Below are positions 53,049 through 62,126 of a stretch of DNA of 64,000 nt, piece by piece. Each line of letters begins with the position of its first letter. Position 1 is the stretch's first letter. A model generated the notes under the pieces. That model did not search any database and had not been told where the DNA came from. It worked only from the letters and a program-made list of their open reading frames with translations. Origin of the DNA: Mongoliitalea daihaiensis (lineage in GTDB: Bacteria > Bacteroidota > Bacteroidia > Cytophagales > Cyclobacteriaceae); the NCBI RefSeq assembly GCF_021596945.1, contig NZ_CP063779.1, positions 1,897,592 to 1,961,591 of the forward strand, in the 5' to 3' direction. Position numbers and translations under genes: made by a program.

Positions 53049-53135
53049 TGTGAAGTTGGTTTATGTTGAGTCATTCATTGAGTAGGGGCATGGCAAGTGC
53101 TGTAGGTGCTTGGACCAGTCACTGCAGAGTGGTGG

Positions 53136-53768
53136 TTAGTTGCCTTTCAATTGCTTGAAGGAGAAAACACCCATTTTTAGTCCTATCTGAAATGTGAGGG
53201 CATTACCTGCATCAGGCACTCCAATAGCATTTTCAAGGGTATTTCCCATAATTCTGTATCCTACACCGGCATTTAACCTTGCAAATCGGTGAAGATTTAT
53301 TTCTACCAACGCTCTTGGTTCCACAAACAAGGTTTTGGTTTCATCAAAGTCAAAGTCTCTACCTTCATTATCGATTTCTACTTCCTTGATGCCTAAGGCC
53401 AAAGGGAAGGAAAAATGGACCAGTTTATTGGAAAATACGGTGTATTCCAAAAATCCTCCGGCAGTCCATGAGTCCAAATGGGCGCGTGCGGGTAAGGTGG
53501 TTCCAAAAGATGCAGGTCGTACATCATTTAACAATTGTCCATAAAATCCCCCAATGGTAAATTTGTCATTCAGAATAATTCCTCCTCTCAATTGGAAGAA
53601 TCCCGCAGTTTCTCCCGCAAGCTGCGTTACCTGTATCCCTGGCTCTACCATGATGCCTACATTGGAGAGCGATAAGTTCCCGCCAAAGAGGGTTTCTTGA
53701 GCTTCTTGTCCATAGCTTACAAAGGTTGCAGCTAATACAATCATCAGTGAAAGCAATATTTTTTTCAT
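53136..53768 (-). CDS. Small outer-membrane beta-barrel protein (paralogue B)
   Basis: A 210-residue protein with signal peptide (cut near SYGQ) and a barrel pattern like paralogue A: GFFQLRGGIILNDKFTIGGF, WTAGGFLEYTVFSNKLVHFSF and GVGYRIMGN. It ends in a polar tail (FSFKQLKGN) rather than a terminal aromatic residue. It is the first gene of the operon; a GGCAACC-N17-CGTA promoter-like element lies about 35 bases upstream, matching the element before the divergent ECF sigma gene. Confidence 0.8.
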   Translation of the reverse strand: MKKILLSLMIVLAATFVSYGQEAQETLFGGNLSLSNVGIMVEPGIQVTQLAGETAGFFQLRGGIILNDKFTIGGFYGQLLNDVRPASFGTTLPARAHLDSWTAGGFLEYTVFSNKLVHFSFPLALGIKEVEIDNEGRDFDFDETKTLFVEPRALVEINLHRFARLNAGVGYRIMGNTLENAIGVPDAGNALTFQIGLKMGVFSFKQLKGN

Positions 53769-53801
53769 TGTTGTGAAAGTTTTCGTTTATTTTGGAGGGA
53801 T

Positions 53802-53829
53802 TACGAAGCCAGCATTTAAAAGGGTTGCC
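53802..53829 (-). promoter_or_regulatory. ECF-type promoter driving the barrel/lipoprotein operon
   Basis: Read on the minus strand: GGCAACC (complement of 53823-53829), a 17-base spacer ending CTT, then CGTA (complement of 53802-53805). The layout is that of ECF promoters (AAC-containing -35 and CGTC/CGTA -10). The same elements and spacing precede the sigma gene on the other strand. Confidence 0.65.
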
Positions 53830-53894
53830 TGCGAAATTGAAAAAAGTAAAATTTTTATCGTTGTGCTAAAAAATAGAAAAAATAGTTCCAAGGA

Positions 53895-53922
53895 GGCAAC
53901 CGCTTGGAGGACTTACTTCGTC
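53895..53922 (+). promoter_or_regulatory. ECF-type promoter of the sigma-factor gene (autoregulation)
   Basis: GGCAACC (53895-53901), 17 bases ending CTT, and CGTC (53919-53922). Transcription would begin about 7 bases later, just ahead of the ATG at 53934, which rules out the in-frame TTG at 53904 as start. The pairing with an equal element on the minus strand suggests one sigma factor reads both. Confidence 0.65.
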
Positions 53923-53933
53923 ATACTGTCATA

Positions 53934-54518
53934 ATGAATCTTCCAAACTCCCCAGAACTCCAAGAAGTCATACGACAGTGCCTTTCCAATAATCGAAAGG
54001 CCCAACAGCAGCTTTTTTCCCAATGTTATTCATTGGCAATGAATGTAACCAGAAGGTATGCTGCTAACCTTGAAGAGGCCAGATCCTTAGTGAATGAAGG
54101 GATGCTCAAAGTTTTTCAACAGCTGCATACCTATAATTCAGATTTTAGCTTCGGGGGATGGGTACGGAGAATTATGGTCAATACAGCCATTGATCATTTC
54201 CGAAAGGTCAAAGCATACGAACAACGTTTTCAAGATATCGATGAGCAGGATGATTTTTCAGATAAAGATAAAGCCACAGTGATTGATGGAATGAGTGCGG
54301 AAGAACTATTGGTGCTAGTGCAACAGCTTCCGCCTGCCTACAGGGTTGTATTTTCCCTGTATGCTGTGGAGGAATATACCCATAAGGAAATTGCTGAGGA
54401 ATTAGGGATTTCTGAAGGAACATCGAAATCAAATTATGCCAAGGCTAGGGCCAAACTGCAACAAGCCTTGGCAGGGTCAACCATTACAAATCAGAATTAC
54501 CATGGACAGAGAAAATAA
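53934..54518 (+). CDS. ECF-family RNA polymerase sigma factor
   Basis: A 194-residue sigma-70 family protein with regions 2 and 4 only. Region 2 (about residues 18-90) includes FSQCYSLAMNVTRRYAANLEEARSLVNEGM and FGGWVRRIMVNTAIDHFRK (the -10-binding helix). Region 4 (about 120-180) includes LPPAYRVVFSLYAVEEYTHKEIAEELGISEGTSKSNYAKAR, the -35 helix-turn-helix. It overlaps the next gene by 17 bases, the usual arrangement with an anti-sigma partner. Confidence 0.92.
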   Translation: MNLPNSPELQEVIRQCLSNNRKAQQQLFSQCYSLAMNVTRRYAANLEEARSLVNEGMLKVFQQLHTYNSDFSFGGWVRRIMVNTAIDHFRKVKAYEQRFQDIDEQDDFSDKDKATVIDGMSAEELLVLVQQLPPAYRVVFSLYAVEEYTHKEIAEELGISEGTSKSNYAKARAKLQQALAGSTITNQNYHGQRK

Positions 54519-55857
54519 CTTTGAGAAAAAATTCAAGCAAAAGCTTGAGGAAGTCCATACTCCCTATACTGAAGACGCGTGGACATCATTTGCGCCACTA
54601 CTTAATGCCTCGTCGGTTCCTTTTTGGAAGCGTTGGTATGTACCTTATATCTATAGTACCTTATTGTTTTTTGGGGCTTGGCTGTTATTTCCTTTAAGGG
54701 AACAAGGAAATCAGGCGATACTTGATGGAGCACCCTTAGGTATACTAGCACAGCAAGATACGCTTGTGGTTCGGGATACGGTCTATATCATTGATACCTT
54801 GTATGTGTACAAAACTATCGTTGTAGCACAAGAAAACCGTATGCAGAGGCCAATTACGAATGTTTCTTCTCTTGGTCCAGTGGACACAGTAGGCATTCAG
54901 CAGGCTGGACAAGCAACAGGTATTGGTAATTCTCCTAGCTTGGAAGAGGGTAATCTACGCTTAGCCAAGAATACTACAAATGCTCAAAATCCCCCAACCT
55001 CTACTGTAGGCGGATCTAAGAGAGAGACTATGAATAGAGGCGGTTCAGAGGCAATCAGTTCAGTCCCCACTACCACTATTGATACTGTCGCTAACGAACG
55101 CATGCCTGCTTCGGGAGGTTTAGGATCGAATGTGCTGATGGCCCCATCCATAGCTCCAGAAGAAGGTTTTGTCATGAAACTTGAAAAGGAATTGGTTGTA
55201 GGAGATACCAGTAATCTCAAGAACAATTATGATCAATCCAAGCACAAGCCTTTTGTAAATCTGGAGGCAGGGCTGTCTTTGATGCTGCCAGTTAGTAGAA
55301 ATATCGACTATTATGCGGCTAGTCTTCAGGGATTTCAGGTAGGGTTGGAATGGGATAACGGTTGGGGGATCTACACTGGTGTTATGCGCAATTCCATGAG
55401 AGGTGAAATTGACGATGATGATATTGCTAGGTTTTCTCCGACTGTTTTAGATCAGTTGCCAGGTAGACCAGCTGATATGACAGTTGTTGATGAAATCTAT
55501 GTGACCAATCGGCAATGGTTGTTTCCACTGGAACTTCGCTGGAGAAGTATGTATTTCAGCGGTTTCAGTTTTGAAAGTAGTGCAGGTATCGTAGCAAATT
55601 TGCTCCGAAGACAGGATTTTCAATATGAATTTGATGGACGGGTGGAGTTGGAAGATCAGTTTGAAACGCTTCAGAAAAACCAGTTTATGCTCAGTCATGT
55701 GAAAATTGGTTTAGGGACCAATTATCTATTGTCACAGCGGATGGGGATGTATTTGCGGACCCATTATTGGTTTCCAACCACAGGTACAGGAATCCTACAG
55801 AATCGTGTTCACGGTCTAGAAGTAGGGGTTGGGATGAATTACTTTTTGGGCAGGTGA
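54502..55857 (+). CDS. Anti-sigma-like membrane protein with barrel-like C-terminus
   Basis: A 451-residue protein encoded in a 17-base overlap with the ECF sigma gene. Residues 1-45 (FEKKFKQKLEEVHTPYTED, then AWTSFAPLL) resemble the short cytoplasmic segments that follow ECF sigma genes in Bacteroidota and may bind the sigma factor. One transmembrane helix lies at about 46-65. A Thr/Ser/Gly-rich periplasmic linker follows (about 66-245). The C-terminal 200 residues look like an outer-membrane-barrel domain (FVNLEAGLSLMLPV, then VGLEWDNGWGIYTGV, ending VGVGMNYFLG). It lacks a FecR domain. The anti-sigma role is inferred from context and the N-terminal pattern. Confidence 0.65.
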   Translation: MDRENNFEKKFKQKLEEVHTPYTEDAWTSFAPLLNASSVPFWKRWYVPYIYSTLLFFGAWLLFPLREQGNQAILDGAPLGILAQQDTLVVRDTVYIIDTLYVYKTIVVAQENRMQRPITNVSSLGPVDTVGIQQAGQATGIGNSPSLEEGNLRLAKNTTNAQNPPTSTVGGSKRETMNRGGSEAISSVPTTTIDTVANERMPASGGLGSNVLMAPSIAPEEGFVMKLEKELVVGDTSNLKNNYDQSKHKPFVNLEAGLSLMLPVSRNIDYYAASLQGFQVGLEWDNGWGIYTGVMRNSMRGEIDDDDIARFSPTVLDQLPGRPADMTVVDEIYVTNRQWLFPLELRWRSMYFSGFSFESSAGIVANLLRRQDFQYEFDGRVELEDQFETLQKNQFMLSHVKIGLGTNYLLSQRMGMYLRTHYWFPTTGTGILQNRVHGLEVGVGMNYFLGR

Positions 55858-56210
55858 CAAAACTATGCTTTCATCTTTAATCTAACTCATCTGAAAAAAA
55901 GTGTCTTACTTTTTTCCAAGAGCTTTGAAGGGACTTAACAAAGATGTCTATTAACAAGAAAAGGTTGAAAAAGAGACGATTAAAAGTCCTTTGCTTGGGG
56001 AAGTCTCATTTTATTCTTCCACTCCATTCGTGAAAAACCTTCAACAAAGGGGGGCGACTATTTTGGAGACAAAAAAATTGGAGGAAATGGACCATATCCT
56101 GTACATGCAAAAGCATGCTAGGTATTTTGTTTTGATAATTTTTTTAAAAAGTATTGTTGCTTTATGTAAAATTTGTGAAATTACGTTCGGTAAATTTCAT
56201 GAGATAGATT
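55858..56210. other. Gene-free spacer after the sigma module
   Basis: 353 bases with no recognisable gene. Short frames at 55944 and 55991 (about 30 and 90 codons) show no family resemblance, lack good start contexts and are judged non-coding. AAAATTTG at 56168-56175 is one base off the -7 consensus and could serve the downstream cytochrome gene, but no -33 box fits. Confidence 0.45.
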
Positions 56211-58517
56211 ATGAATCTTCGTCCGATACATTGGTTGCTTGTTGTCTTTGTGTTTTTTTCCTGTGAGAAAACAGCAAGGTTTACACTTGAGTTGGATTCG
56301 AAGGATCAAATCAGTTACAATCACCATATCCGTCCAATCTTATCGGACAATTGTTTTGCATGCCATGGTCCTGATGCCAATAAGCGGGAAGCAGGATTGC
56401 GATTGGATATAGCGGAGTACGCTTACGCCGCACTCAAAGAATACCCCGATCAGTTTGGAGTCATCCCGCATGACCCGAAGGCTTCCGTTATTTTTCAGCG
56501 GATGACTTCAACAGACCCAAACGAAATCATGCCTCCCCCAGAGTCTAACCTGAAATTGAGCGTAGAAGAGATAGATCTTATCAAACGGTGGATCGAACAA
56601 GGAGCAGTTTATGAACCACATTGGGCTTTTGAGGTACCCCAAAAGAAAGTGCTTCCTCAAGTAAAAAACAAACAATGGCCTGTAAATGAAATCGACTATT
56701 TCATATTGTCGGGTATGGAGCGTCAAAAGCTTTCTCCTAATCCAAAAGCTGATCAACTGAGCCTTTTGCGCAGACTTTCTTTGGACCTCATAGGCCTGCC
56801 ACCAACTATGGAATTGCAGCAAAAGTTTTTGAGCAATAAATCTGCTATGGCTTACGAGCAGATGATAGATTATTTATTGGCTCTTCCAGCTTATGGAGAG
56901 AAAATGGCAGTGCTATGGATGGACATCTCCCGTTATGCGGATTCGTATGGCTATCAGGATGATAATATCCGAACACAGTGGCCTTACAGGGATTGGGTTA
57001 TTCATGCTTTCAACAAAAATATGCCTTATGATCAATTTATCACTTGGCAGCTGGCCGGTGATTTATTAGCTAATGCTACCAAAGAGCAAATTTTAGCCAC
57101 AGCATATAATAGAAATCATAAATACACTGAAGAAGGAGGGGTGATTGATGAAGAATACCGTGTAGAATACATTTTGGACAAGACCAATACCTATACCAAA
57201 GGAATCTTAGGTTTGACCGTAGAATGTGCCCAATGCCACGATCACAAATACGATCCGATTTCCCAGAAAAATTACTTTGAGCTTTTTGCCTTTTTCAATA
57301 ATACCCCTGAGAAAGGATATGAGGGTGATATAGTACAATCCAAACCTGCCAAAACCCCGATCATGTGGATAGAGCGAGAGGATACTGAGGGGATATTGAA
57401 TTTCATCAATTATCAAGATACCGCTAGGATTATGGTTTCGGTTATGGAAGAATTGAAGGAAGTCAGACCAACGTTTATCCTAGATCGAGGATTGTATGAT
57501 GCTCCCACAAAAGAAGTGCGACCCAATACTCCGGAAGCTGTTTTTCCTTTTGATATAGCTTACCCTCCCAATAGACTTGGTCTTGCTCAGTGGACCACTG
57601 ATGCTCGAAATCCACTTACAGCTCGTGTTTTTGTGAATTTAATCTGGCAGGAGATTTTCGGGAAGGGTATAGTTGCATCTACAGGAGATTTTGGTATGCA
57701 AGGAGCCTTGCCTTCACATCCCGAACTCTTGGATTGGCTTGCAGTGGATTTTGTAGAAAATGGGTGGGACATCAAGCGTCTGCTCAAGCAGTTGCTGATG
57801 TCAGCCACCTATCAGCAATCTTCGGTCATTGATGTCAAAAAGTATCAACAGGATCCAGACAATACCTACTTGGCTCGGGCCCCACGTCTTCGATTATCAG
57901 CAGAAAGCATTCGGGATATGGTTTTGTCGAGTTCTGGATTGCTGTATCCCGAAATTGGCGGGCCTAGTGTCAAGCCCTATCAGCCCGAGGGCTTGTGGGA
58001 AGCAGCAAGTTCGGGAAGGGGAGAGTTGCGGACCTACAAGCAAGCCACTGGCAATCAGCTTTACCGAAGAGGTTTATACACCTTTATTAAATTGACTGTT
58101 CCGCCACCTATGCCCATTATTTTTGACGGGAGTAATCGGGATGTATGCGAGGTAAGTCGCAGCAGAACCAATACACCACTTCAGGCTTTGGTTATGCTCA
58201 ACGATCCATTGGTGTTGGAGGCTTCCCGTTATTTGGCATCCGAACTCATTCAAAGGAATCAAGAACCAAAACAGCTGATTGAACAGGCGTTTTCCCGCAT
58301 CCTTGGACGTAACCCAGGTAAGCAGGAATTGCAGATTCTTTTTGCCTATTATCAAGAAGAGATGGATAGATTTACTCAAGATCTAGAGACTGGTATTTCT
58401 CTTATCTATCAAGGAGAAAAGCCGATCGATACCCAAAATATCAAGCCTTCATTAATTGCTTTGAGTCAGGTGATTACGGCTATTTACAATTTAGAAGAAG
58501 CGATAACCAAGACTTAA
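56211..58517 (+). CDS. PSCyt1-DUF1549-DUF1553 cytochrome-domain lipoprotein
   Basis: A 768-residue envelope lipoprotein (Cys18 in FFSC) of the type first catalogued in planctomycetes. The N-terminal planctomycete cytochrome c domain has haem motif CFACH (residues 48-52) and the distal MPPPES segment. DUF1549 (PSCyt2, about residues 155-365) contains SLLRRLSLDLIGLPPT and AQCHDHKYDPI. DUF1553 (PSD1, about 455-710) contains RVFVNLIWQEIFGKGIVAS and TYQQSS. The redox role is unknown; such genes sit beside DUF1501 genes, as here (5-base gap). Confidence 0.92.
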   Translation: MNLRPIHWLLVVFVFFSCEKTARFTLELDSKDQISYNHHIRPILSDNCFACHGPDANKREAGLRLDIAEYAYAALKEYPDQFGVIPHDPKASVIFQRMTSTDPNEIMPPPESNLKLSVEEIDLIKRWIEQGAVYEPHWAFEVPQKKVLPQVKNKQWPVNEIDYFILSGMERQKLSPNPKADQLSLLRRLSLDLIGLPPTMELQQKFLSNKSAMAYEQMIDYLLALPAYGEKMAVLWMDISRYADSYGYQDDNIRTQWPYRDWVIHAFNKNMPYDQFITWQLAGDLLANATKEQILATAYNRNHKYTEEGGVIDEEYRVEYILDKTNTYTKGILGLTVECAQCHDHKYDPISQKNYFELFAFFNNTPEKGYEGDIVQSKPAKTPIMWIEREDTEGILNFINYQDTARIMVSVMEELKEVRPTFILDRGLYDAPTKEVRPNTPEAVFPFDIAYPPNRLGLAQWTTDARNPLTARVFVNLIWQEIFGKGIVASTGDFGMQGALPSHPELLDWLAVDFVENGWDIKRLLKQLLMSATYQQSSVIDVKKYQQDPDNTYLARAPRLRLSAESIRDMVLSSSGLLYPEIGGPSVKPYQPEGLWEAASSGRGELRTYKQATGNQLYRRGLYTFIKLTVPPPMPIIFDGSNRDVCEVSRSRTNTPLQALVMLNDPLVLEASRYLASELIQRNQEPKQLIEQAFSRILGRNPGKQELQILFAYYQEEMDRFTQDLETGISLIYQGEKPIDTQNIKPSLIALSQVITAIYNLEEAITKT

Positions 58518-58522
58518 GCAAC

Positions 58523-59974
58523 ATGGAAAAGGAACAATTGGAGCATAGCCTTGGGCATAATCGGCGTAAATTTCTAAGCAAAGTCAGTTTAGGGATAGGG
58601 AGTTTGGCATTGGGGAGTTTGCTAATTCCCGATCTCTTTCGAAAAGGAGCAGTAGAAGATGCCATCATGGACGCCTTACCACATTTTGCCCCTAAAGCCA
58701 AAAGGGTAATTTATCTCTTCCAAAATGGTGCTCCATCCCAACTGGAGTCGTTCGATTATAAGCCGTTGCTCAATAAGCAGGTTGGAATGGAGCTGCCTGA
58801 CTCCATCCGGATGGGGCAACGGTTGACTGGCATGACATCAGGTCAGAGCTCTTTCCCTTTGGTTGGTTCTTACTATGGATTTCAACAGTATGGAGAGGCT
58901 AGGGCATGGATCTCTGAACTTTTTCCATATACTGCCAAGGTAGTGGATGATATTTGCATCGTCAGATCTATGTATACAGAAGCCATCAACCACGATCCTG
59001 CATTGACTTTTTTCCAGACTGGGGCTCAAGTTGGGAATAGGCCAAGTATGGGTTCTTGGCTTAGCTATGGCTTGGGTAGTGAAAATCATAATTTACCAGC
59101 ATTTTGTGTGCTTTTGAGTAAGGGTAAGGGGAATGGACAAGGAGTCTATTCCAAGCTTTGGACCAATGGGTTTTTGGATTCAGTCCATCAAGGTGTACAA
59201 TTTTCCGCGAGTGAAGACCCGGTCTTGTACCTCAACGACCCCAAAGGTATGCGTAGGGAGGATCGCAGGCGTATGTTGGATAAAATTGCCCAACTAAACC
59301 AAATTAATTATCAAACCTTTGGGGATCCAGAAATTTCAGCCAAGATTCAGCAGTATGAAATGGCATTCCGTATGCAAACAGCCGTGCCGGAGGTGACAGA
59401 TATATCCAAAGAACCTGATAGCATCATCAAAATGTACGGGCCAGATTGCTTGGTTCCTGGAACCTATGCAGCTAATTGTCTTTTGGCACGTAAATTATCC
59501 GAAAGTGGTGTTCGCTTCGTACAACTATACCATCAAGGATGGGATCAACACGATAATCTTCCAACCGAAATGGCCAAGCAGGCAAAAGATGTGGATCAAG
59601 CTTCTGCCGCATTGATTCAAGATTTGAAGCAACGAGGATTGCTGGATGAAACATTGGTTATTTGGGGAGGAGAGTTTGGGCGGACGAATTATTGCCAAGG
59701 TAAATTTCAAGTAGATAATTATGGCAGAGATCATCACCCTAAAGCTTTTTCCATTTGGATGGCCGGTGGAGGGGTAAAGCCAGGGATTGTTTACGGAGAA
59801 ACAGATGAGTTTGGGTACAATATCGTAGAAAATCCAGTGCATGTGCATGATTTTCATGCGACTATCTTGCATTTGATGGGGGTGGATCATGAGCGTCTGA
59901 CGTATAAGCACTTGGGGAGAAGATATCGCCTGACCGATGTACATGGGCATGTTGTAAAAGATTTGTTAGTATAA
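58523..59974 (+). CDS. DUF1501-domain protein with Tat-type signal
   Basis: A 483-residue protein of the DUF1501 (sulfatase-like/alkaline-phosphatase-superfamily) group. It has a twin-arginine motif NRRKFLSK (Arg14-Arg15) followed by a hydrophobic stretch, so it is probably exported folded. Conserved parts include YLFQNGAPSQLESFD, YHQGWDQHDNL and IWGGEFGRTNYCQG, the last holding metal-site residues typical of the family. The reaction is unknown. It follows the DUF1549/1553 gene by 5 bases and precedes the next by 1 base, so all three form one operon. Confidence 0.92.
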   Translation: MEKEQLEHSLGHNRRKFLSKVSLGIGSLALGSLLIPDLFRKGAVEDAIMDALPHFAPKAKRVIYLFQNGAPSQLESFDYKPLLNKQVGMELPDSIRMGQRLTGMTSGQSSFPLVGSYYGFQQYGEARAWISELFPYTAKVVDDICIVRSMYTEAINHDPALTFFQTGAQVGNRPSMGSWLSYGLGSENHNLPAFCVLLSKGKGNGQGVYSKLWTNGFLDSVHQGVQFSASEDPVLYLNDPKGMRREDRRRMLDKIAQLNQINYQTFGDPEISAKIQQYEMAFRMQTAVPEVTDISKEPDSIIKMYGPDCLVPGTYAANCLLARKLSESGVRFVQLYHQGWDQHDNLPTEMAKQAKDVDQASAALIQDLKQRGLLDETLVIWGGEFGRTNYCQGKFQVDNYGRDHHPKAFSIWMAGGGVKPGIVYGETDEFGYNIVENPVHVHDFHATILHLMGVDHERLTYKHLGRRYRLTDVHGHVVKDLLV

Positions 59975-59975
59975 T

Positions 59976-62126
59976 ATGCAGTCTAAAAATGCAAACGCTC
60001 CGCTTAGCTCCATCCTTCAGCATGTTGTAATCGTGTTGCATGGGCTTTGTATTGCTCTTGCTATTGGACATAGATATTTGGAAGTGCCTACACTGCTAAT
60101 GGTTTTTGGAAGAGCACATCCTTTGATGCTGCATTTTCCAATCGTTCTATTGCTTTTGTTGGTAGTATTGCTTTGGAGTTCAAGCACCTTTTCCAGACAC
60201 AACCCTAGCTTAGCAAACAATTTATTTTTACTAAGTCTTTGTTTGACAGGGGCTACCGTTTTTGCAGGTTTATTATTGGCAGCAGAGGATGGGTATAATC
60301 CAGATGATTTTTTTGCCCATCAATGGGTAAGTATGGGGTTGTTTTGGATGGCCAGTATCTGGTATTTGATGTGGAAAAATGGCAAACAGGCAACTGCTCG
60401 TATGACTTCGGTAAGCGTGGTAGTACTGACATTGATTGCTGGACATTTAGGGGCAACATTGACGCATGGGGAAGATTTTTTATGGGCACCTTTTGTCAAA
60501 ACGCAAGGTGTAGAAATGGTAGCCTTAGAGGAAGCTATAGCTTTTGATCATGTAATTCTTCCAATTTTGGAGCAAAAATGCGTGTCATGTCATAAGGCAT
60601 CCAAACAAAAAGGTGAGTTACGTTTGGATGGTGCATCATACATCTTGGCAGGAGGAAAGCATGGTCCTGTGATTGATACAATAAATCCTAGGTTATCGAG
60701 TCTCTTGCAGCGAATCCTCTTACCATTGGATCATGAGGAACATATGCCGCCGAAGGGCAAAATACAATTGACTGTAGAGGAGATAGATTTGATTCGAGCA
60801 TGGATTGATGAATTGGCACCTATGGAGAAACCAATGATCAGTTTTGATCCGGATAATAGCTTTTTTCAATTAGCGAAGCAACGGATGTTTGCACAGGAAA
60901 AAGTAGCCTATTCCTTTCCTTTTATAGCTGCTACTACTATTGCCCAATTGAACAATGATTTTCGGGTAATTCAGCCTATTTATCCGGGGTCTCCAGCACT
61001 TCGTGTCAGTTTTTTTGGAAAATCTAATTTTAAGTCTGAGCAATTAGAAGAGCTAACTGCCATTAAAAATCAAGTGGTAGAATTGAATCTTTCCAACATG
61101 CCTTTGGCTGAAGATGATTTAAAAAAAATCAATCAATTCGATAATTTGGAGAAACTCCATTTGAATGGGGCAGGGCTTCAAGGAAAGTTTTTGCATGTAT
61201 TGGCAGATTTAAAATCTTTACGAATACTTTCTTTGGCTGGTAATTCCTTAGGAAGCGATGTTTTGGAAAATTTAGCACAATTGACGCAACTCAGCAATTT
61301 GTTTCTTTGGAATACGGGATTGGATGTAAAACAAATGGAAATGCTAGCTGCCCAATTAACTCAAACGACTATCGAGCTAGGATATCAAGATGATGGGACC
61401 TTGTATCAGTTGAACGCTCCCATCATTCAGGCCAATTCCGGTATTTTTCATGATACGCTAGAGATACGTTTGAAGCATCCCATTGCGGGTGTGGGTTTAT
61501 TTTATACCTTGGACAATACACGTCCAGACAGCATCAATTATCTGTTGTATGAAAAGCCTATCTTGTTGGAAAAAAACGCCAACCTTCGTGTTCGGGCGTT
61601 TGCCGAAGGTTGGTTGGGAAGTGAAGAAAGCAATGCTGTTTTTTTCAAAGCAGGCGTACAGCCCTCATCCTATCGTCTGAGTCACGCACCTCATCCATCC
61701 TACAAAGGAGATGGCGTGGAAACACTTTTTGATTTGGAAAAAGGGGACGAGGATTTTTCTTCGGGTAAATGGATTGGTTTTCAGGATGATGCCTGCGAGG
61801 TGATTTTGGATTTTGGGCCAAGCAAGTCCTTGACATCCCTGTCTTTAAGTGTCCTGACAGCTGAAGCATCGTATATTTTCCCGCCTGCCTTGGTCGAGAT
61901 TTGGAGTAAAACCCGCCAAGGCGATTGGGTCTTACTACATGCAGATAAGCCAGTGCAGCCCAAACAGATACATGATAGGAAGCTGCATTTGTTGGAATAT
62001 TCCTTGCCCTCAGATCCTATCAGTCAACTCAAGGCTATTATCAGGCCAATTAACCGACTTCCCCATTGGCATCCAGGAGCAGGGCAGAAGGGCTGGGTAT
62101 TTTTGGATGAGGTGTTGGTGAATTGA
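59976..62126 (+). CDS. Membrane protein with cytochrome c, LRR and sugar-hydrolase-like C-terminal domains
   Basis: A 716-residue multidomain protein. Four or five N-terminal helices (about residues 14-160) with GRAHPLMLHFPIVLLLLL resemble the DUF2231 haem-membrane domain. A cytochrome c domain (haem motif CVSCH, 202-206; distal HMPPKGK near 255) is of the PSCyt1 type. Leucine-rich repeats follow at about 350-460. A chitobiase C-terminal-like domain (FYTLDNTRPDS) lies near 505-560, and a discoidin/F5-8-like end near 575-716. It probably anchors the PSCyt/DUF1501 complex in the membrane. The family is known from Bacteroidota and Planctomycetota; the substrate is unknown. Confidence 0.82.
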   Translation: MQSKNANAPLSSILQHVVIVLHGLCIALAIGHRYLEVPTLLMVFGRAHPLMLHFPIVLLLLLVVLLWSSSTFSRHNPSLANNLFLLSLCLTGATVFAGLLLAAEDGYNPDDFFAHQWVSMGLFWMASIWYLMWKNGKQATARMTSVSVVVLTLIAGHLGATLTHGEDFLWAPFVKTQGVEMVALEEAIAFDHVILPILEQKCVSCHKASKQKGELRLDGASYILAGGKHGPVIDTINPRLSSLLQRILLPLDHEEHMPPKGKIQLTVEEIDLIRAWIDELAPMEKPMISFDPDNSFFQLAKQRMFAQEKVAYSFPFIAATTIAQLNNDFRVIQPIYPGSPALRVSFFGKSNFKSEQLEELTAIKNQVVELNLSNMPLAEDDLKKINQFDNLEKLHLNGAGLQGKFLHVLADLKSLRILSLAGNSLGSDVLENLAQLTQLSNLFLWNTGLDVKQMEMLAAQLTQTTIELGYQDDGTLYQLNAPIIQANSGIFHDTLEIRLKHPIAGVGLFYTLDNTRPDSINYLLYEKPILLEKNANLRVRAFAEGWLGSEESNAVFFKAGVQPSSYRLSHAPHPSYKGDGVETLFDLEKGDEDFSSGKWIGFQDDACEVILDFGPSKSLTSLSLSVLTAEASYIFPPALVEIWSKTRQGDWVLLHADKPVQPKQIHDRKLHLLEYSLPSDPISQLKAIIRPINRLPHWHPGAGQKGWVFLDEVLVN

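Noticed and set aside
55991-56266. 91-codon frame in the spacer before the PSCyt gene
   Set aside because: It uses a non-ATG start, overlaps the true start of the next gene, has hydrophobic low-complexity composition and no family match by eye.
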